Source: UBA8516 sp035457865 (GTDB lineage Archaea; Thermoproteota; Nitrososphaeria; Nitrososphaerales; Nitrosopumilaceae). From it: a stretch of 55,635 nucleotides of DNA. The notes beneath the pieces are model-generated. The model was given only the letters and a program-made list of their open reading frames with translations. It was not told where the DNA came from and made no database searches. The stretch spans positions 1 through 55,635 of the forward strand of contig DATIAR010000085.1 of the NCBI GenBank assembly GCA_035457865.1. Direction: 5' to 3'. A program made the position numbers and the translations under genes. Positions within the stretch are counted from its first letter, which is position 1, and every line of letters begins with the position of its first letter. This document shows, piece by piece, positions 8,057 through 16,335 of this stretch.

Positions 8057-8706
8057 ACGACATATCTAAGTACTAACTCATTTTTTAGGCGGCGTATATT
8101 TTTTAATTTGAGGGAACAGGATTGTGAGATTTTGCTAAAACCATCTCCTTCTACTAATGAAATTGCGTTTTTACCGCCGATTATGAAGGGTGTAAGTGTT
8201 ACAATAATTTCATCAACAAGGTTATTTTTGAAAAATGACCAGTTAGTTGTTCCACCACCTTCAACTAAGAGTTTTTTGATATTTTTCTTTTTTAAAATAC
8301 ATAGTAATTTTTTCAGGTCTATTTTTTTATGACCACATTTTATAACTTCTAGACCATATCGTTGTAATCTAGCAACATTTTTTTCAGAGATCTTTTCAGA
8401 TACAGCAATTATTGTTGGAACTGTTCTGCATGTTTGAATAATTTTTGAATTAGATTTTATAGAACCACTAGAATCTAAAATTATTCTGATAGGATTTTTT
8501 CCCTTTACATATCTGACTGTCAAAGAAGGATCATCGATCATCATTGTGCGTTTTCCAATTAGTATTGCATCTACATTTGATCTAAGTTTATGTACTCTTA
8601 AAAGATCCTTTTTTGAAGATAGTCTAGAGTCTCCAGTTTTTGTTGTCATATTTCCATCTAAGCTTATGGCTGCACTAAGTATTACATACGGTCTAGATTT
8701 TACCAT
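8053..8706 (-). CDS. arfC: 2,5-diamino-6-ribosylaminopyrimidinone 5'-phosphate reductase (RibD C-terminal type)
   Basis: 217 residues, the length of stand-alone archaeal and fungal reductases without a deaminase domain. Family motifs are 'RPYVILSAAISLDGNM', 'SNVDAILIGKRTMMIDDPSLTVR', 'PIRIILDSSG' and 'KKLLVEGGGTTNWSF', which build the NADPH and substrate site. In the archaeal order of reactions, this enzyme reduces the ribosyl side chain before deamination. It is the last gene of the leftward riboflavin operon; its start overlaps the end of the amidohydrolase by 14 bp. Confidence 0.93.
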   Translation of the reverse strand: MVKSRPYVILSAAISLDGNMTTKTGDSRLSSKKDLLRVHKLRSNVDAILIGKRTMMIDDPSLTVRYVKGKNPIRIILDSSGSIKSNSKIIQTCRTVPTIIAVSEKISEKNVARLQRYGLEVIKCGHKKIDLKKLLCILKKKNIKKLLVEGGGTTNWSFFKNNLVDEIIVTLTPFIIGGKNAISLVEGDGFSKISQSCSLKLKNIRRLKNELVLRYVV

Positions 8707-9886
8707 GTATTATTTTACCACCAATCATTACTGCCTTGATTACGGTTTCAGATGCTCTATGCACAATTGAAGCGTATGGATCATGCATTGGTTCTAAATC
8801 TATTTCATGTTTATCTATAAAAATACAGTCTGCTAAATTGTTTGGTTGAATTGAACTCAGTTTTTTATTTTGAAGCATATTTCCTGCATTTACTGTGGCC
8901 ATTTTTAGTATGGATTTTGGAGAAATTCTCTTTTTTTGCGTACCCATAGAGACTTTCCAAAGATAATCCATTTCCCTAAACATGTCTGGTGAGTTTATCA
9001 TGACATTATCTGTCCCTATGGTTATGTTACATCCACATTGAATCATTAAATTCACATCAGGAATTCCTCCTGCCAGAGAGGCATTAGCCCTAGGACAAAC
9101 GACAATACTTGTTTTATGTTTTGAAATAAGAAGAAGATCTTTTTTTGATGCGTGTGTCATATGAATTAAAAAATGTGGTTTTAAGATCATAGCTCTTTGA
9201 GTTTCTGTTTTTCCTGTTGTTTTTTTTGAAATTTCACAACTTTCAATTGTTTCTGCTGAGTGAATTGCTCTTAGTTTTTTGGTTTGTGAATAATATTTTA
9301 ATACTGAATTACTGTTTTCGTTTGGGCCACTTATTCCAAGTCCATCGCATTTTTGTAATAGTATGGAAAGTTCCTTCTTTTTAGAATCGGGTAGTGATTT
9401 GTTTTTTTTAATTAGTTTGTGGGATTGATAATAATCTATCCTACCTAGAATGACGGATCTTAATGGAAGATCACATATTGCTCTTTGTAAGATGTCTATT
9501 CCTTCAAGTCCACCTTCTCTGAAATCAACAAAGGTTGTTATTCCTTTTTTCATCATAGAAATGCATGAATTTCTGATAAAACTAGTAAGATGTGATGGTT
9601 TTGTATTTTGCAAAATCTTTTGTTTAAATCCTATAACGGGATGAATTTTTTCTTCTACTCCATAATCTATACCAATATCTTTTGCTATTGAATCACCTAC
9701 ATGAGTGTGAGCGTTAACAAATCCCGGAATTACTAAAAGTCCTTCACAATCATGAACTTCTTCTTTTTGTACTGGTTTGAGAGCAGTGTCTAGTTTATCA
9801 AAAAATTGACCAGAAATACGCATGTTTGTGTGTTGAACATATTCTAGTTCCCTGCCGTAAAGCACACTGACATTTTTTATCAGCAT
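8693..9886 (-). CDS. Amidohydrolase-superfamily deaminase, candidate riboflavin-pathway deaminase
   Basis: 397 residues with a metallo-dependent TIM barrel of the cytosine/guanine/SAH-deaminase group. Visible ligands and catalytic residues are H60 and H62 in 'NAHTH', H209 and E212 in 'IHSAET' (the H-x-x-E signature of aminohydrolases acting on rings), H245 in 'HMTHAS', and D293 in 'GTDNVM'. It sits between arfA and arfC, overlapping both, so it is almost surely part of the riboflavin pathway. The ring-deaminase signature fits deamination of the 2-amino pyrimidine intermediate, for which archaea lack a RibD deaminase domain; removal of the formyl group is the other open step (ArfB is not seen here). 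Family assignment is firm, substrate is inferred. Confidence 0.88.
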   Translation of the reverse strand: MLIKNVSVLYGRELEYVQHTNMRISGQFFDKLDTALKPVQKEEVHDCEGLLVIPGFVNAHTHVGDSIAKDIGIDYGVEEKIHPVIGFKQKILQNTKPSHLTSFIRNSCISMMKKGITTFVDFREGGLEGIDILQRAICDLPLRSVILGRIDYYQSHKLIKKNKSLPDSKKKELSILLQKCDGLGISGPNENSNSVLKYYSQTKKLRAIHSAETIESCEISKKTTGKTETQRAMILKPHFLIHMTHASKKDLLLISKHKTSIVVCPRANASLAGGIPDVNLMIQCGCNITIGTDNVMINSPDMFREMDYLWKVSMGTQKKRISPKSILKMATVNAGNMLQNKKLSSIQPNNLADCIFIDKHEIDLEPMHDPYASIVHRASETVIKAVMIGGKIIHGKI

Positions 9887-10629
9887 GTCAGTTCAAGCAC
9901 TCGCTGCTTTTTGCCAGAATCCCTCATTTCTCGTATAGTATCAAGGGATTTTGTTGCAAGATTAGCAGCTTCTCGTGCTGTCTTTGCTGTTCCTATTCCA
10001 CAATTCATCGAAATACCATATTTTTTTTCTATTAGTTCCAGAAATTTTGTTACGTTTTCTTTTGCGGCTGATGATGAAATAATCATAAAGTTATCTCCCC
10101 CCATAAAGAAGGTGAGTGAGTTTTGTATTAGAAAGAATTCTGACATTTCAGAATATAATTTGAATATTAAGGAAGAAATTTCATATGGTGATTTTTTTGC
10201 AGATATTGATGTAGAGCCATCTATATCCATGTGAATTATGCTTACTGTTTGTTCTGATTTTCCATCCACAAAACCAAATATGTCAAGTTCTTTGTTTAAG
10301 ATGGTCTTTGATTTTCTTGCGTTATCTGCTTGAAGATTTGCATCAAAAGGAGACTGTCCATATCCTATAGTCATAGAAAGTTCGAGTTCAAATGAATTTT
10401 TTAATTTCTTTTGAATTTCCATATGATCATTTAGAGAAATGCCATTTGTAATTACAAATAACTCATCAAACCTATTGGCAAAAACAAGACAGTTTTTTTC
10501 TGAGAAGAGTTTTTGCGCTTCCTTATATAAAGAGGATTGGAGCATCTGGAGTTTGTGCTCTCTGTCACTTCCAAGAGTAAGTGTCCACGGTCCGTATCCT
10601 CTTATTTTGATGATAGTAAGCTGGATCAT
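9880..10629 (-). CDS. arfA: GTP cyclohydrolase III
   Basis: 249 residues. The start 'MIQLTIIKIRGYGPWTLTLG' and the duplicated nucleotidyl-cyclase-like ferredoxin folds ('FANRFDELFVITNGI' in the first, 'SIIHMDIDGSTSISAK' and 'FFMGGDNFMIISS' in the second) match archaeal GCH III. It opens GTP to the formamidopyrimidine FAPy, the first step of archaeal riboflavin and F420 chromophore synthesis. It overlaps ribH upstream by 4 bp and the amidohydrolase downstream by 7 bp, showing tight coupling. Confidence 0.93.
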   Translation of the reverse strand: MIQLTIIKIRGYGPWTLTLGSDREHKLQMLQSSLYKEAQKLFSEKNCLVFANRFDELFVITNGISLNDHMEIQKKLKNSFELELSMTIGYGQSPFDANLQADNARKSKTILNKELDIFGFVDGKSEQTVSIIHMDIDGSTSISAKKSPYEISSLIFKLYSEMSEFFLIQNSLTFFMGGDNFMIISSSAAKENVTKFLELIEKKYGISMNCGIGTAKTAREAANLATKSLDTIREMRDSGKKQRVLELTC

Positions 10630-11039
10630 TTTATACTTCCTAACTGATTTGCTATTTTTACTAAGGCTTCTACTGCTCTTTCTGCTACAGGTTTTATTCT
10701 TGCCTGTGCTTGTCTTTCTGTCATGCCAGGACCTGTGATACCAAGAGTCACTGGTTTTCTGTATTTTATGGAAAGTTCTGTTAGAGATTTAGCAACTGCG
10801 TTTGCAATGAGTTCATCATGTTTTGTTTCTCCTTTTATTACAGCACCAAGGGTTACAACAGCATCAATTTCTTTTTTTTGTAATAATGTATCGATTATAA
10901 TTGGCATATCAAATATACCAGGAACTTTACAAGTGAATTTTATGTTTAGTTTAAGATTTCTTGCCTTTTCAAGTGCCACATCAAGCATTTTTGAAGTCAC
11001 TTCTTGGTTAAACTCCGCAGTCACAATTGCAATATTCAA
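10626..11039 (-). CDS. ribH: 6,7-dimethyl-8-ribityllumazine synthase
   Basis: 137 residues with the lumazine synthase motifs 'IAIVTAEFNQEVT', 'VPGIFDMP', 'VVTLGAVIKGETKHDE' (with the catalytic His in 'KHDE') and 'VTLGITGPGMTERQA'. It condenses 5-amino-6-ribitylaminouracil with dihydroxybutanone phosphate. The start is TTG at 11039, preceded by an AAGGTG-like ribosome-binding site near the end of ribB. Only 2 bp separate it from ribB, and it overlaps arfA by 4 bp. Confidence 0.95.
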   Translation of the reverse strand: MNIAIVTAEFNQEVTSKMLDVALEKARNLKLNIKFTCKVPGIFDMPIIIDTLLQKKEIDAVVTLGAVIKGETKHDELIANAVAKSLTELSIKYRKPVTLGITGPGMTERQAQARIKPVAERAVEALVKIANQLGSIK

Positions 11040-11041
11040 AA

Positions 11042-11722
11042 TTAATGCACCTTAGAGAATTCTAAAAGTTCTTTACCTTCTAGAAATGGAATTGCGTTTT
11101 CTTTCGCATATTTCTTAGCTTTTTCAACTGATAAGGCTGTATACGATTCTGAATCTAGCATTTCACAAATTGCTGCAGCAGGAGATAATTTTGAGAGATT
11201 CATAAGATATATCGACATTTCTGTGTGACCTAATCTATTTGATAATAATCCGTTTTTTGCTATTAACACAGGTACATGTCCTGGGGTTTTAAAGGAAGAG
11301 ATAAATTCTTGTTTCATATTTCCATTTAGATTTTTGTAAAGACTAGCCATTTCTTTTATTGTTAAAGATCTATCTCTATCAGTTATTCCAGTGTAAGTCT
11401 GGATATGATTTATTGAAATTGAAAAAGATGGCTGATCACCATATGGCGCTTTCCCCATAATCATTTTTTTAGATTCGTCATCAACTTCTTGCGAATTAGA
11501 AAGAATATCATGCATATAGTGCAATCCCAAGTTTTGAGCAAATGAGTGATTTATTGTAAGACAAACAAGACCACCTGCATGTTGACGCATTCTTGCTATG
11601 TGGGCAGGAGTAACAAACTCTGCTGCGACTACCATGTCTACCTCATTTTCACGTTTTCCTGCATCATGAAGTAGAATAAACTCGCCTCTTTTTAGTGAAG
11701 AAATTGCATCATTTAATGTCAA
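11042..11722 (-). CDS. ribB: 3,4-dihydroxy-2-butanone 4-phosphate synthase
   Basis: 226 residues with RibB motifs: 'LKRGEFILLHDAGKRENEVDMV' region containing the acidic metal-binding loop (written in two parts: 'GEFILLHDAG', 'RENEVD'), 'RQHAGGLVCL', 'TGITDRDRSLTI' and 'FKTPGHVPVL', and 'RLGHTEMSIYL'. It makes the four-carbon unit for ribH from ribulose 5-phosphate. It is a stand-alone enzyme without a RibA domain, as expected in archaea. The start is TTG at 11722; a TATA-like minus-strand box near 11748-11754 could give it its own leaderless promoter in addition to readthrough from ribE. Confidence 0.94.
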   Translation of the reverse strand: MTLNDAISSLKRGEFILLHDAGKRENEVDMVVAAEFVTPAHIARMRQHAGGLVCLTINHSFAQNLGLHYMHDILSNSQEVDDESKKMIMGKAPYGDQPSFSISINHIQTYTGITDRDRSLTIKEMASLYKNLNGNMKQEFISSFKTPGHVPVLIAKNGLLSNRLGHTEMSIYLMNLSKLSPAAAICEMLDSESYTALSVEKAKKYAKENAIPFLEGKELLEFSKVH

Positions 11723-11795
11723 TTAATAAAATGATCATTTTAGTAATTATAAAGCTTACTATAAAATTAGTTACTACTACAAAAGGAGTAAATTA

Positions 11796-12386
11796 TCATC
11801 TTTTAGAAATTGCGTATTTACCAAGTATATCGGTTTCAATATTAACTATGTCGCCAATTTTTTTAGAATTAAGATTTGTAATCCCCATTGTGTGTGGTAT
11901 AATGCATACAGAAATTTTATTTTTTATTACATCAACTAGTGTTAAGCTTATTCCATCTATTGAAATTGATCCTTTTTTAACAACATATTTTGTTAGATTG
12001 TTTGGAAGTTTGATCCAGAGTTTGATTTCTTTTGGTAATTTTTCTTTGTTTGTTATTTTCCCAGTACCATCGATGTGGCCTAGAACAAAATGACCTTCAA
12101 TCCTATCACCAACCTTCAAGCTACGTTCTATGTTTACTTTATCTCCAGATTCTAGTTTACCAAGATCAGTCTTCCTTATAGTTTCTCCAATCATTTCAAA
12201 TTCTGCTTCACCTTTGGAAATTCTTGTAACAGTAAGACAAACACCATTTATTGCAACACTATGACCAGCTTTGAGTCCTTTTGCAAGATTACCTAGATCC
12301 ACTTTCATCTTGGCGGCACTTCGAGTATTTGTTTTCTTTTCAAATTTCTTTATTATTCCAATACCTTCTACTATTCCCGTAAACAT
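11796..12386 (-). CDS. ribE: Riboflavin synthase, bacterial-type (alpha chain)
   Basis: 196 residues with the internal duplication of the bacterial/eukaryotic enzyme: 'MFTGIVEGIG', 'GHSVAINGVCLTV', then 'GHFVLGHIDGTGKI' and 'GSISIDGISLTLV'. It dismutates two lumazines to riboflavin. This is not the RibC-type synthase of methanogens, which belongs to the lumazine synthase family. It is the first gene of the leftward riboflavin operon and is separated from ribB by 73 bp. Confidence 0.95.
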   Translation of the reverse strand: MFTGIVEGIGIIKKFEKKTNTRSAAKMKVDLGNLAKGLKAGHSVAINGVCLTVTRISKGEAEFEMIGETIRKTDLGKLESGDKVNIERSLKVGDRIEGHFVLGHIDGTGKITNKEKLPKEIKLWIKLPNNLTKYVVKKGSISIDGISLTLVDVIKNKISVCIIPHTMGITNLNSKKIGDIVNIETDILGKYAISKR

Positions 12387-12407
12387 TTGATAAAATTATT
12401 CTAAAGC

Positions 12408-12417
12408 GTATAAATTA
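12408..12417 (-). promoter_or_regulatory. TATA box of the riboflavin operon
   Basis: The minus strand reads TAATTTATAC, centred about 26 bp from ATG 12386. The spacing fits a leaderless ribE transcript. No FMN-riboswitch-like structured leader is possible in so short a space. Confidence 0.5.
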
Positions 12418-12457
12418 CTTATTTTTTTGTGCTGTTAATTTCGTGCCTACGTTTGTT

Positions 12458-13318
12458 CTAGACATTCCTTATTGAATCCAATAATGCCTTAGCTCGCTTA
12501 AAATGAACTTCGTCAATCATCTTTCCTTCCACCACTGTTGCTCCTTTATTTTTCTTCGTTGACTCTACGTATACTTGGCATACCTTTTCTGCCCATTTTA
12601 CCTCATCTTTGGTGGGATGAAATATTCTGTGTACAGCTGATATCTGGTTTGGATGAATTACACTCTTTCCGACGTATCCTAGATTTCTTCCAATTATACA
12701 ATCTTGTTCAAGACCATTTTCATCATTTAGATCTTGCCAGATAGCATCTATTGCATATTTTCCAGCTGCCTTTGCATCTAGTGGAATTTTGGCTCTTGCA
12801 TATTTTGCACCATCAGCTTGTTTTGTATATTCTATGCCCATATCGTTTAACAAATCAAATACACCAAACACCATAAAAGATATTCTTTTGCTTGATGCTG
12901 CAATATTGTACGCGTTTACCACTCCTTCAGCAGATTCTATTGATGGTATTAGTTCAATTGATTGTAGTTTACGTTTCTTCTCGAGAGAAGCAAGAAGTCT
13001 TTCTATTTTTTTAAATTCTTTTACATTGTTCACCTTTGGGATAACTATACCGTCAATTCCTTTCTGAACTATTTGATGTAAATCATCAGGAATTAATCCA
13101 GAGATTGGTGAATTTGTTCGTACATATACTTCTGCTCTGTATTCAGAGCGTTTTATCAAGGCTTTTTTAATAAGATTTCTTGCAGAGTCTTTTTCACTTT
13201 GTGGTACGGAATCTTCTAAATCAAAGCATACAATGTCACCAAGTAGAGTCTTTGCCTTTTCTAAGAATCTGAGATTGTTTCCTGGAACAAAAATGAGGCT
13301 TCGCAAAAGTCTAGCCAT
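12458..13318 (-). CDS. HpcH/HpaI-family CoA-ester lyase (CitE-like)
   Basis: 286 residues of the CitE/malyl-CoA-lyase family TIM barrel. The N-terminus 'RLLRSLIFVPGNN', 'DIVCFDLEDSVP', 'VYVRTNSP', 'IDGIVIPKV', 'LIPSIESAEGVVNAY' and 'GKSVIHPNQI' are family motifs, holding the Mg-binding Glu/Asp and CoA-binding Arg. Whether the substrate is malyl-CoA, citramalyl-CoA or another ester is not visible. It lies 14 bp downstream of the MDR dehydrogenase in the same direction, suggesting that both act in acyl-CoA metabolism. Confidence 0.85.
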   Translation of the reverse strand: MARLLRSLIFVPGNNLRFLEKAKTLLGDIVCFDLEDSVPQSEKDSARNLIKKALIKRSEYRAEVYVRTNSPISGLIPDDLHQIVQKGIDGIVIPKVNNVKEFKKIERLLASLEKKRKLQSIELIPSIESAEGVVNAYNIAASSKRISFMVFGVFDLLNDMGIEYTKQADGAKYARAKIPLDAKAAGKYAIDAIWQDLNDENGLEQDCIIGRNLGYVGKSVIHPNQISAVHRIFHPTKDEVKWAEKVCQVYVESTKKNKGATVVEGKMIDEVHFKRAKALLDSIRNV

Positions 13319-13332
13319 GAAATAGACTAGAC

Positions 13333-14403
13333 TTAGGGTTTCATTAAGATTTTACCAAATAGACCTTTGCCGGTCAGCATCTTTGTGTGTGCTTCTGCAG
13401 CCTGTTCAAATGAATATACTGAATCAATTACTGCTTTTATCTTACTTTTTCCCATCCAGTATAATCCTTGTTCTAATTCAGATTTAGTTCCTTGTGTAGA
13501 GCCTAGTATGTTAGTTCCTTTGAAGAAGATGTGTCTTAGATCAGTTTTTGCATCATAGCCAGTTGTTGCACCACAAGAAACAAGTGTTCCACCGTACTTT
13601 AGCAAAGTAAGCTGTTGGTTCCAGTGTGTTTGTCCAATATGATCAAATGAAACATCAATTCCAGGAGTTACACCTGTTTTAGCACTAATTTCTTTTGTAA
13701 TCTTAAAGACTTCTTTGCCCCAATCTTCTTTTCTGTGATCTACAGCATAATCAGCACCAAGTTCTTTTAACTTGTCTAGCTTGTCAGGACTTGCCGTTGA
13801 AATTACTGTACAATTGTAAAGTTTTGCAATTTGAATACCAAAGCTTCCAACACCAGAACCACCGCCCATGATAAGTACAGTTTGGCCTGGTCGTATTTTC
13901 GCTCTACCTACAAGCATGTGCCACGATGTAAGTAGTGTCATTGATGCAGCTGCTGCTTCATCAAAACTGACTCCCTCAGGAATCTTTGCAACATTTACTT
14001 CTGGCAAATGAGTGATTTCAGAATATGCTCCCCATGTTGGGCCTGTTTGAAATCCCCAGATCGTTCTTTTAATACAATCAAATTCTCGTCCATCAGTACA
14101 TGCAGAACAAACTCTGCATGACATGTTTGAATGAGAAACGACTTTATCACCTACTTTGAAATTTCTAACATCTTCACCAACTGCAATAACTTCTCCTGCT
14201 GCATCGGAACCAGAAACATGAGGCAATGGTACTGCAACTGGTTGTCCTCTCATTCCCCAAATATCATTATAATTCAAAGCTGCTGCTTTAACTTTGAAAA
14301 CTACTTCATCAGGTTTTGGTTTTGGTTCAGAAATATCTTTTACTTTTAAAATTCGCTTATAATTATCATCAGGCGCATATTCTTCATAGACTACTGCCTT
14401 CAT
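13333..14403 (-). CDS. Zinc-containing MDR dehydrogenase, possible acryloyl-CoA reductase
   Basis: 356 residues. GroES-like N-terminal domain with 'ALNYNDIWGMRGQP' and 'VSGSDAAGEVIAVG', a structural-zinc loop with four Cys in 'CRVCSACTDGREFDC', and a Rossmann motif 'GGGSGVGSFGIQIAK' for NADPH. The usual catalytic-zinc Cys/His set of alcohol dehydrogenases is not complete at the N-terminal position ('NYNDIW' replaces 'CG.D'), which is the pattern of quinone and enoyl/acryloyl-CoA reductases. The archaeal 3-hydroxypropionate/4-hydroxybutyrate carbon-fixation cycle needs an acryloyl-CoA reductase, and in Metallosphaera that enzyme is of this family, so this is a reasonable candidate. Paired with the CitE-like lyase. 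Confidence 0.8.
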   Translation of the reverse strand: MKAVVYEEYAPDDNYKRILKVKDISEPKPKPDEVVFKVKAAALNYNDIWGMRGQPVAVPLPHVSGSDAAGEVIAVGEDVRNFKVGDKVVSHSNMSCRVCSACTDGREFDCIKRTIWGFQTGPTWGAYSEITHLPEVNVAKIPEGVSFDEAAAASMTLLTSWHMLVGRAKIRPGQTVLIMGGGSGVGSFGIQIAKLYNCTVISTASPDKLDKLKELGADYAVDHRKEDWGKEVFKITKEISAKTGVTPGIDVSFDHIGQTHWNQQLTLLKYGGTLVSCGATTGYDAKTDLRHIFFKGTNILGSTQGTKSELEQGLYWMGKSKIKAVIDSVYSFEQAAEAHTKMLTGKGLFGKILMKP

Positions 14404-14445
14404 ATTTACAGACGCTTGATTTGCCCCTAATATATTTTCGCTAAC

Positions 14446-14724
14446 CTATTTTCGATTAATTTTGAAATCACGTTTTGGTTGTTGAACTGATTGTAGAATT
14501 TGTTTTAGTTGATCATCAGAAATTTGTGTGTTTAGTTTACCTTGTGATGCCATACCAATAAGATAATTTTCAACCATTGCAGCAAGTTCAGGTTTGACCA
14601 TCTTAACGTTATTTAACCTAAGTCTTGCCTGTGGTTCTAGTAAAGTTCGTAATGCTTGTTCTTTCATTGCATTAACTTCAGCTTCAGTAGGTTCTCTTTC
14701 ATTACCTTGATTTGGGGTACTCAT
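14446..14724 (-). CDS. PDCD5-family DNA-binding protein
   Basis: 92 residues. 'REPTEAEVNAMKEQALRTLL', 'PQARLRLNNVKMVKPELA' and 'VENYLIGMASQGKL' are the three-helix core of the PDCD5/TFAR19 family, conserved in archaea and eukaryotes. Its archaeal function is unclear; DNA binding was reported for members. It lies 9 bp downstream of the S19e gene in the same direction, a widespread archaeal pairing. Confidence 0.95.
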   Translation of the reverse strand: MSTPNQGNEREPTEAEVNAMKEQALRTLLEPQARLRLNNVKMVKPELAAMVENYLIGMASQGKLNTQISDDQLKQILQSVQQPKRDFKINRK

Positions 14725-14733
14725 AAAACCACA

Positions 14734-15186
14734 TTAGGAATATTTCTTAAGATTTGGATTTTTTATAACTAACTCATTTAGAATTTCTGTAGCAACTCCA
14801 TCGATTTTTTTCATTCCCTGATGAGAGATGGTTCTTCCTTTTCCTTCCACTTTGTCAATGTAACCAAGTTTTTCTAGATTGTGGATGGCTGTTCTAATTA
14901 TTGCACCGCCGGCATCTCGATGATGATTTCCGCCATATCCAACTGCTTTTACTCCTCCATACATACCACGAAGATCTTTTACACCTATTGGACCATGAAG
15001 GTATATTTTCCTAAGAAGTGATGCACATCTTGTATACCACCAATCGTTTTTTTGAGGTGGTTTTTCTGCATGTGGACCAGTTTTAACAAATGGAATCCAG
15101 CTTGGAGCTGAGATTTCTTCATTTTTTAGAATCTCCGATAGTTTGTTAATCAGTACATCAGCTGGTACATCGTATGCCTTCGCCAC
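14734..15186 (-). CDS. rps19e: 30S ribosomal protein S19e
   Basis: 150 residues, the normal length. Motifs 'YDVPADVLINKLSEIL', 'PSWIPFVKTGPHAE', 'NDWWYTRCASLLRKIYLHGP' and 'GVKDLRGMYGG' are diagnostic of S19e, an archaeal and eukaryotic small-subunit protein. It lies in a leftward run RNase P subunit - S19e - PDCD5. Confidence 0.97.
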   Translation of the reverse strand: MAKAYDVPADVLINKLSEILKNEEISAPSWIPFVKTGPHAEKPPQKNDWWYTRCASLLRKIYLHGPIGVKDLRGMYGGVKAVGYGGNHHRDAGGAIIRTAIHNLEKLGYIDKVEGKGRTISHQGMKKIDGVATEILNELVIKNPNLKKYS

Positions 15187-15217
15187 AAAAATGAAAGTTT
15201 TCAGTTCGTCTTATAAA

Positions 15218-15526
15218 TCATTGAGCTTTGGAAATGATCTTTCTATATGTGTGATTACAGAATCCACATGTTATACGAATTGATTTTATAGAAGATCGAC
15301 CCATTCTGATTCTTGCACCAATTCCTGGAGCAATGAATTTTTTACATTTTTTACAAAAATTCATCCGTATATGATAGGGCATTTGAATTCTATATTTGGT
15401 ACTAATTTTTTTTGCAAGAGTTGCCTGTCTTTGCGCTAATGAGGGATTAGTTCTTGAGTTCAATATAGCATTTCGAATTAGAATTTCCATTCTTTCTAAA
15501 GCAATTTGATGTGTTGCTGATTTCAT
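15218..15526 (-). CDS. rnp4: RNase P protein component 4 (Rpp21/Rpr2)
   Basis: 102 residues. The N-terminal helices ('ALERMEILIRNAI', 'AQRQATLAKKISTKYRIQMP') followed by a zinc ribbon with 'FCKKCKKFIAPG' and 'ITCGFCNHTYR' match archaeal Rpp21, which with Rpp29 supports the RNase P RNA in tRNA 5' maturation. It is divergent from nep1, with only 36 bp between the starts, so the promoters must overlap. Confidence 0.92.
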   Translation of the reverse strand: MKSATHQIALERMEILIRNAILNSRTNPSLAQRQATLAKKISTKYRIQMPYHIRMNFCKKCKKFIAPGIGARIRMGRSSIKSIRITCGFCNHTYRKIISKAQ

Positions 15527-15562
15527 GGAAGTTAAATAATGTCTTACCCTTAAAATACGATC

Positions 15563-16231
15563 TTGCTATCGTTGATACTTGCAGAATCTGCACTTGAATT
15601 AGTTCCTAAAGAATTACAGAATCACAATTCTGTTCTTGCATATAGTAAAAAGATGAACAAAAAACCATCTAAAGTTATTTTGGATGTATCTTGGCATTTT
15701 GCTGCAATGAGGGGAATCAAGGATGAGATAAAGCGTGGCAGACCAGATTTGGTCCATTTTTGTCTTCTCGAATGCTGTACTATTCCCTTGTATTTTGAGA
15801 AGAAACTTCATGTTTATGTTCATACAATAAATGACAAGGTAATTTTTGTTGGAGAGAATGTTAGGTTACCTAAATCTTATCACAGATTTGTTGGTTTAAT
15901 TGAAAAACTATACTCTGAGAAAAAAATAGAACAAGATGGCAAGAAATTACTTGAGATAAAAGATATGACTTTTGGTGAACTGATTGATAAGCTTGACCCA
16001 AAAAAAGTGATTGGTTTTTCTACAAGAGGACAAACAAGTTCGTATGATAAAATCGCGGAGAGCATTGTAGGAGATTCATGTATCGTTGTCGGCGGATTTT
16101 CTAAAGGACATTTTTCTGATAAAATTCTAAAAAAGATTGATGATCTCGTTTCTGTTGACAGAAATACTTTGGAAGCCCATGTAGTGATTTCTCGTCTGTT
16201 ATATGAGTGTGAAAAAAGAATTATTATGTAG
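15563..16231 (+). CDS. nep1: rRNA pseudouridine N1-methyltransferase Nep1
   Basis: 222 residues of the SPOUT-class Nep1/Emg1 family. Motifs are 'LSLILAESALELVPKEL', 'ILDVSWHFAAM', 'RGRPDLVHFCLL', 'LHVYVHTINDKVI', 'PKSYHRFVGLIEKL' and the knot region 'IVVGGFSKGHFSD' that binds S-adenosylmethionine. Nep1 methylates a pseudouridine in helix 35 of 16S rRNA. The start is TTG at 15563, directly giving 'MLSLILAES'. A tRNA gene follows 21 bp downstream. Confidence 0.95.
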   Translation: MLSLILAESALELVPKELQNHNSVLAYSKKMNKKPSKVILDVSWHFAAMRGIKDEIKRGRPDLVHFCLLECCTIPLYFEKKLHVYVHTINDKVIFVGENVRLPKSYHRFVGLIEKLYSEKKIEQDGKKLLEIKDMTFGELIDKLDPKKVIGFSTRGQTSSYDKIAESIVGDSCIVVGGFSKGHFSDKILKKIDDLVSVDRNTLEAHVVISRLLYECEKRIIM

Positions 16232-16252
16232 GTTAAAGATTGGCAGTGTTAA

Positions 16253-16326
16253 GCGGTCGTAGTATAGTTTGGTTAGTACACTGGCCTTCCAAGCCCGTTA
16301 CCCGGGTTCAAATCCCGGCGACCGCA
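16253..16326 (+). tRNA. tRNA-Gly (anticodon TCC)
   Basis: A 74-nt cloverleaf without encoded CCA. The acceptor stem pairs gcggtcg (16253-16259) with cgaccgc (16319-16325), discriminator A at 16326. The D stem pairs gtat with gtac, and the T arm is ccggg-ttcaaat-cccgg. The anticodon loop cttccaa (16286-16292) gives anticodon TCC at 16288-16290, reading GGA/GGG. One mismatch (T16282 against C16296) lies in the anticodon stem, and the variable loop is 4 nt. No intron is evident. It sits 21 bp after nep1. Confidence 0.93.
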
Positions 16327-16335
16327 TCTTTTGTT

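Noticed and set aside
12387..12457. FMN riboswitch before ribE
   Set aside because: The TATA box is about 26 bp from the start codon, leaving no leader for a riboswitch, and no RFN-like motifs are visible.
16253..16326. tRNA-Gly as an integration (att) site
   Set aside because: The next gene ends 10 bp downstream, and no integrase or repeat of the tRNA 3' end was seen.
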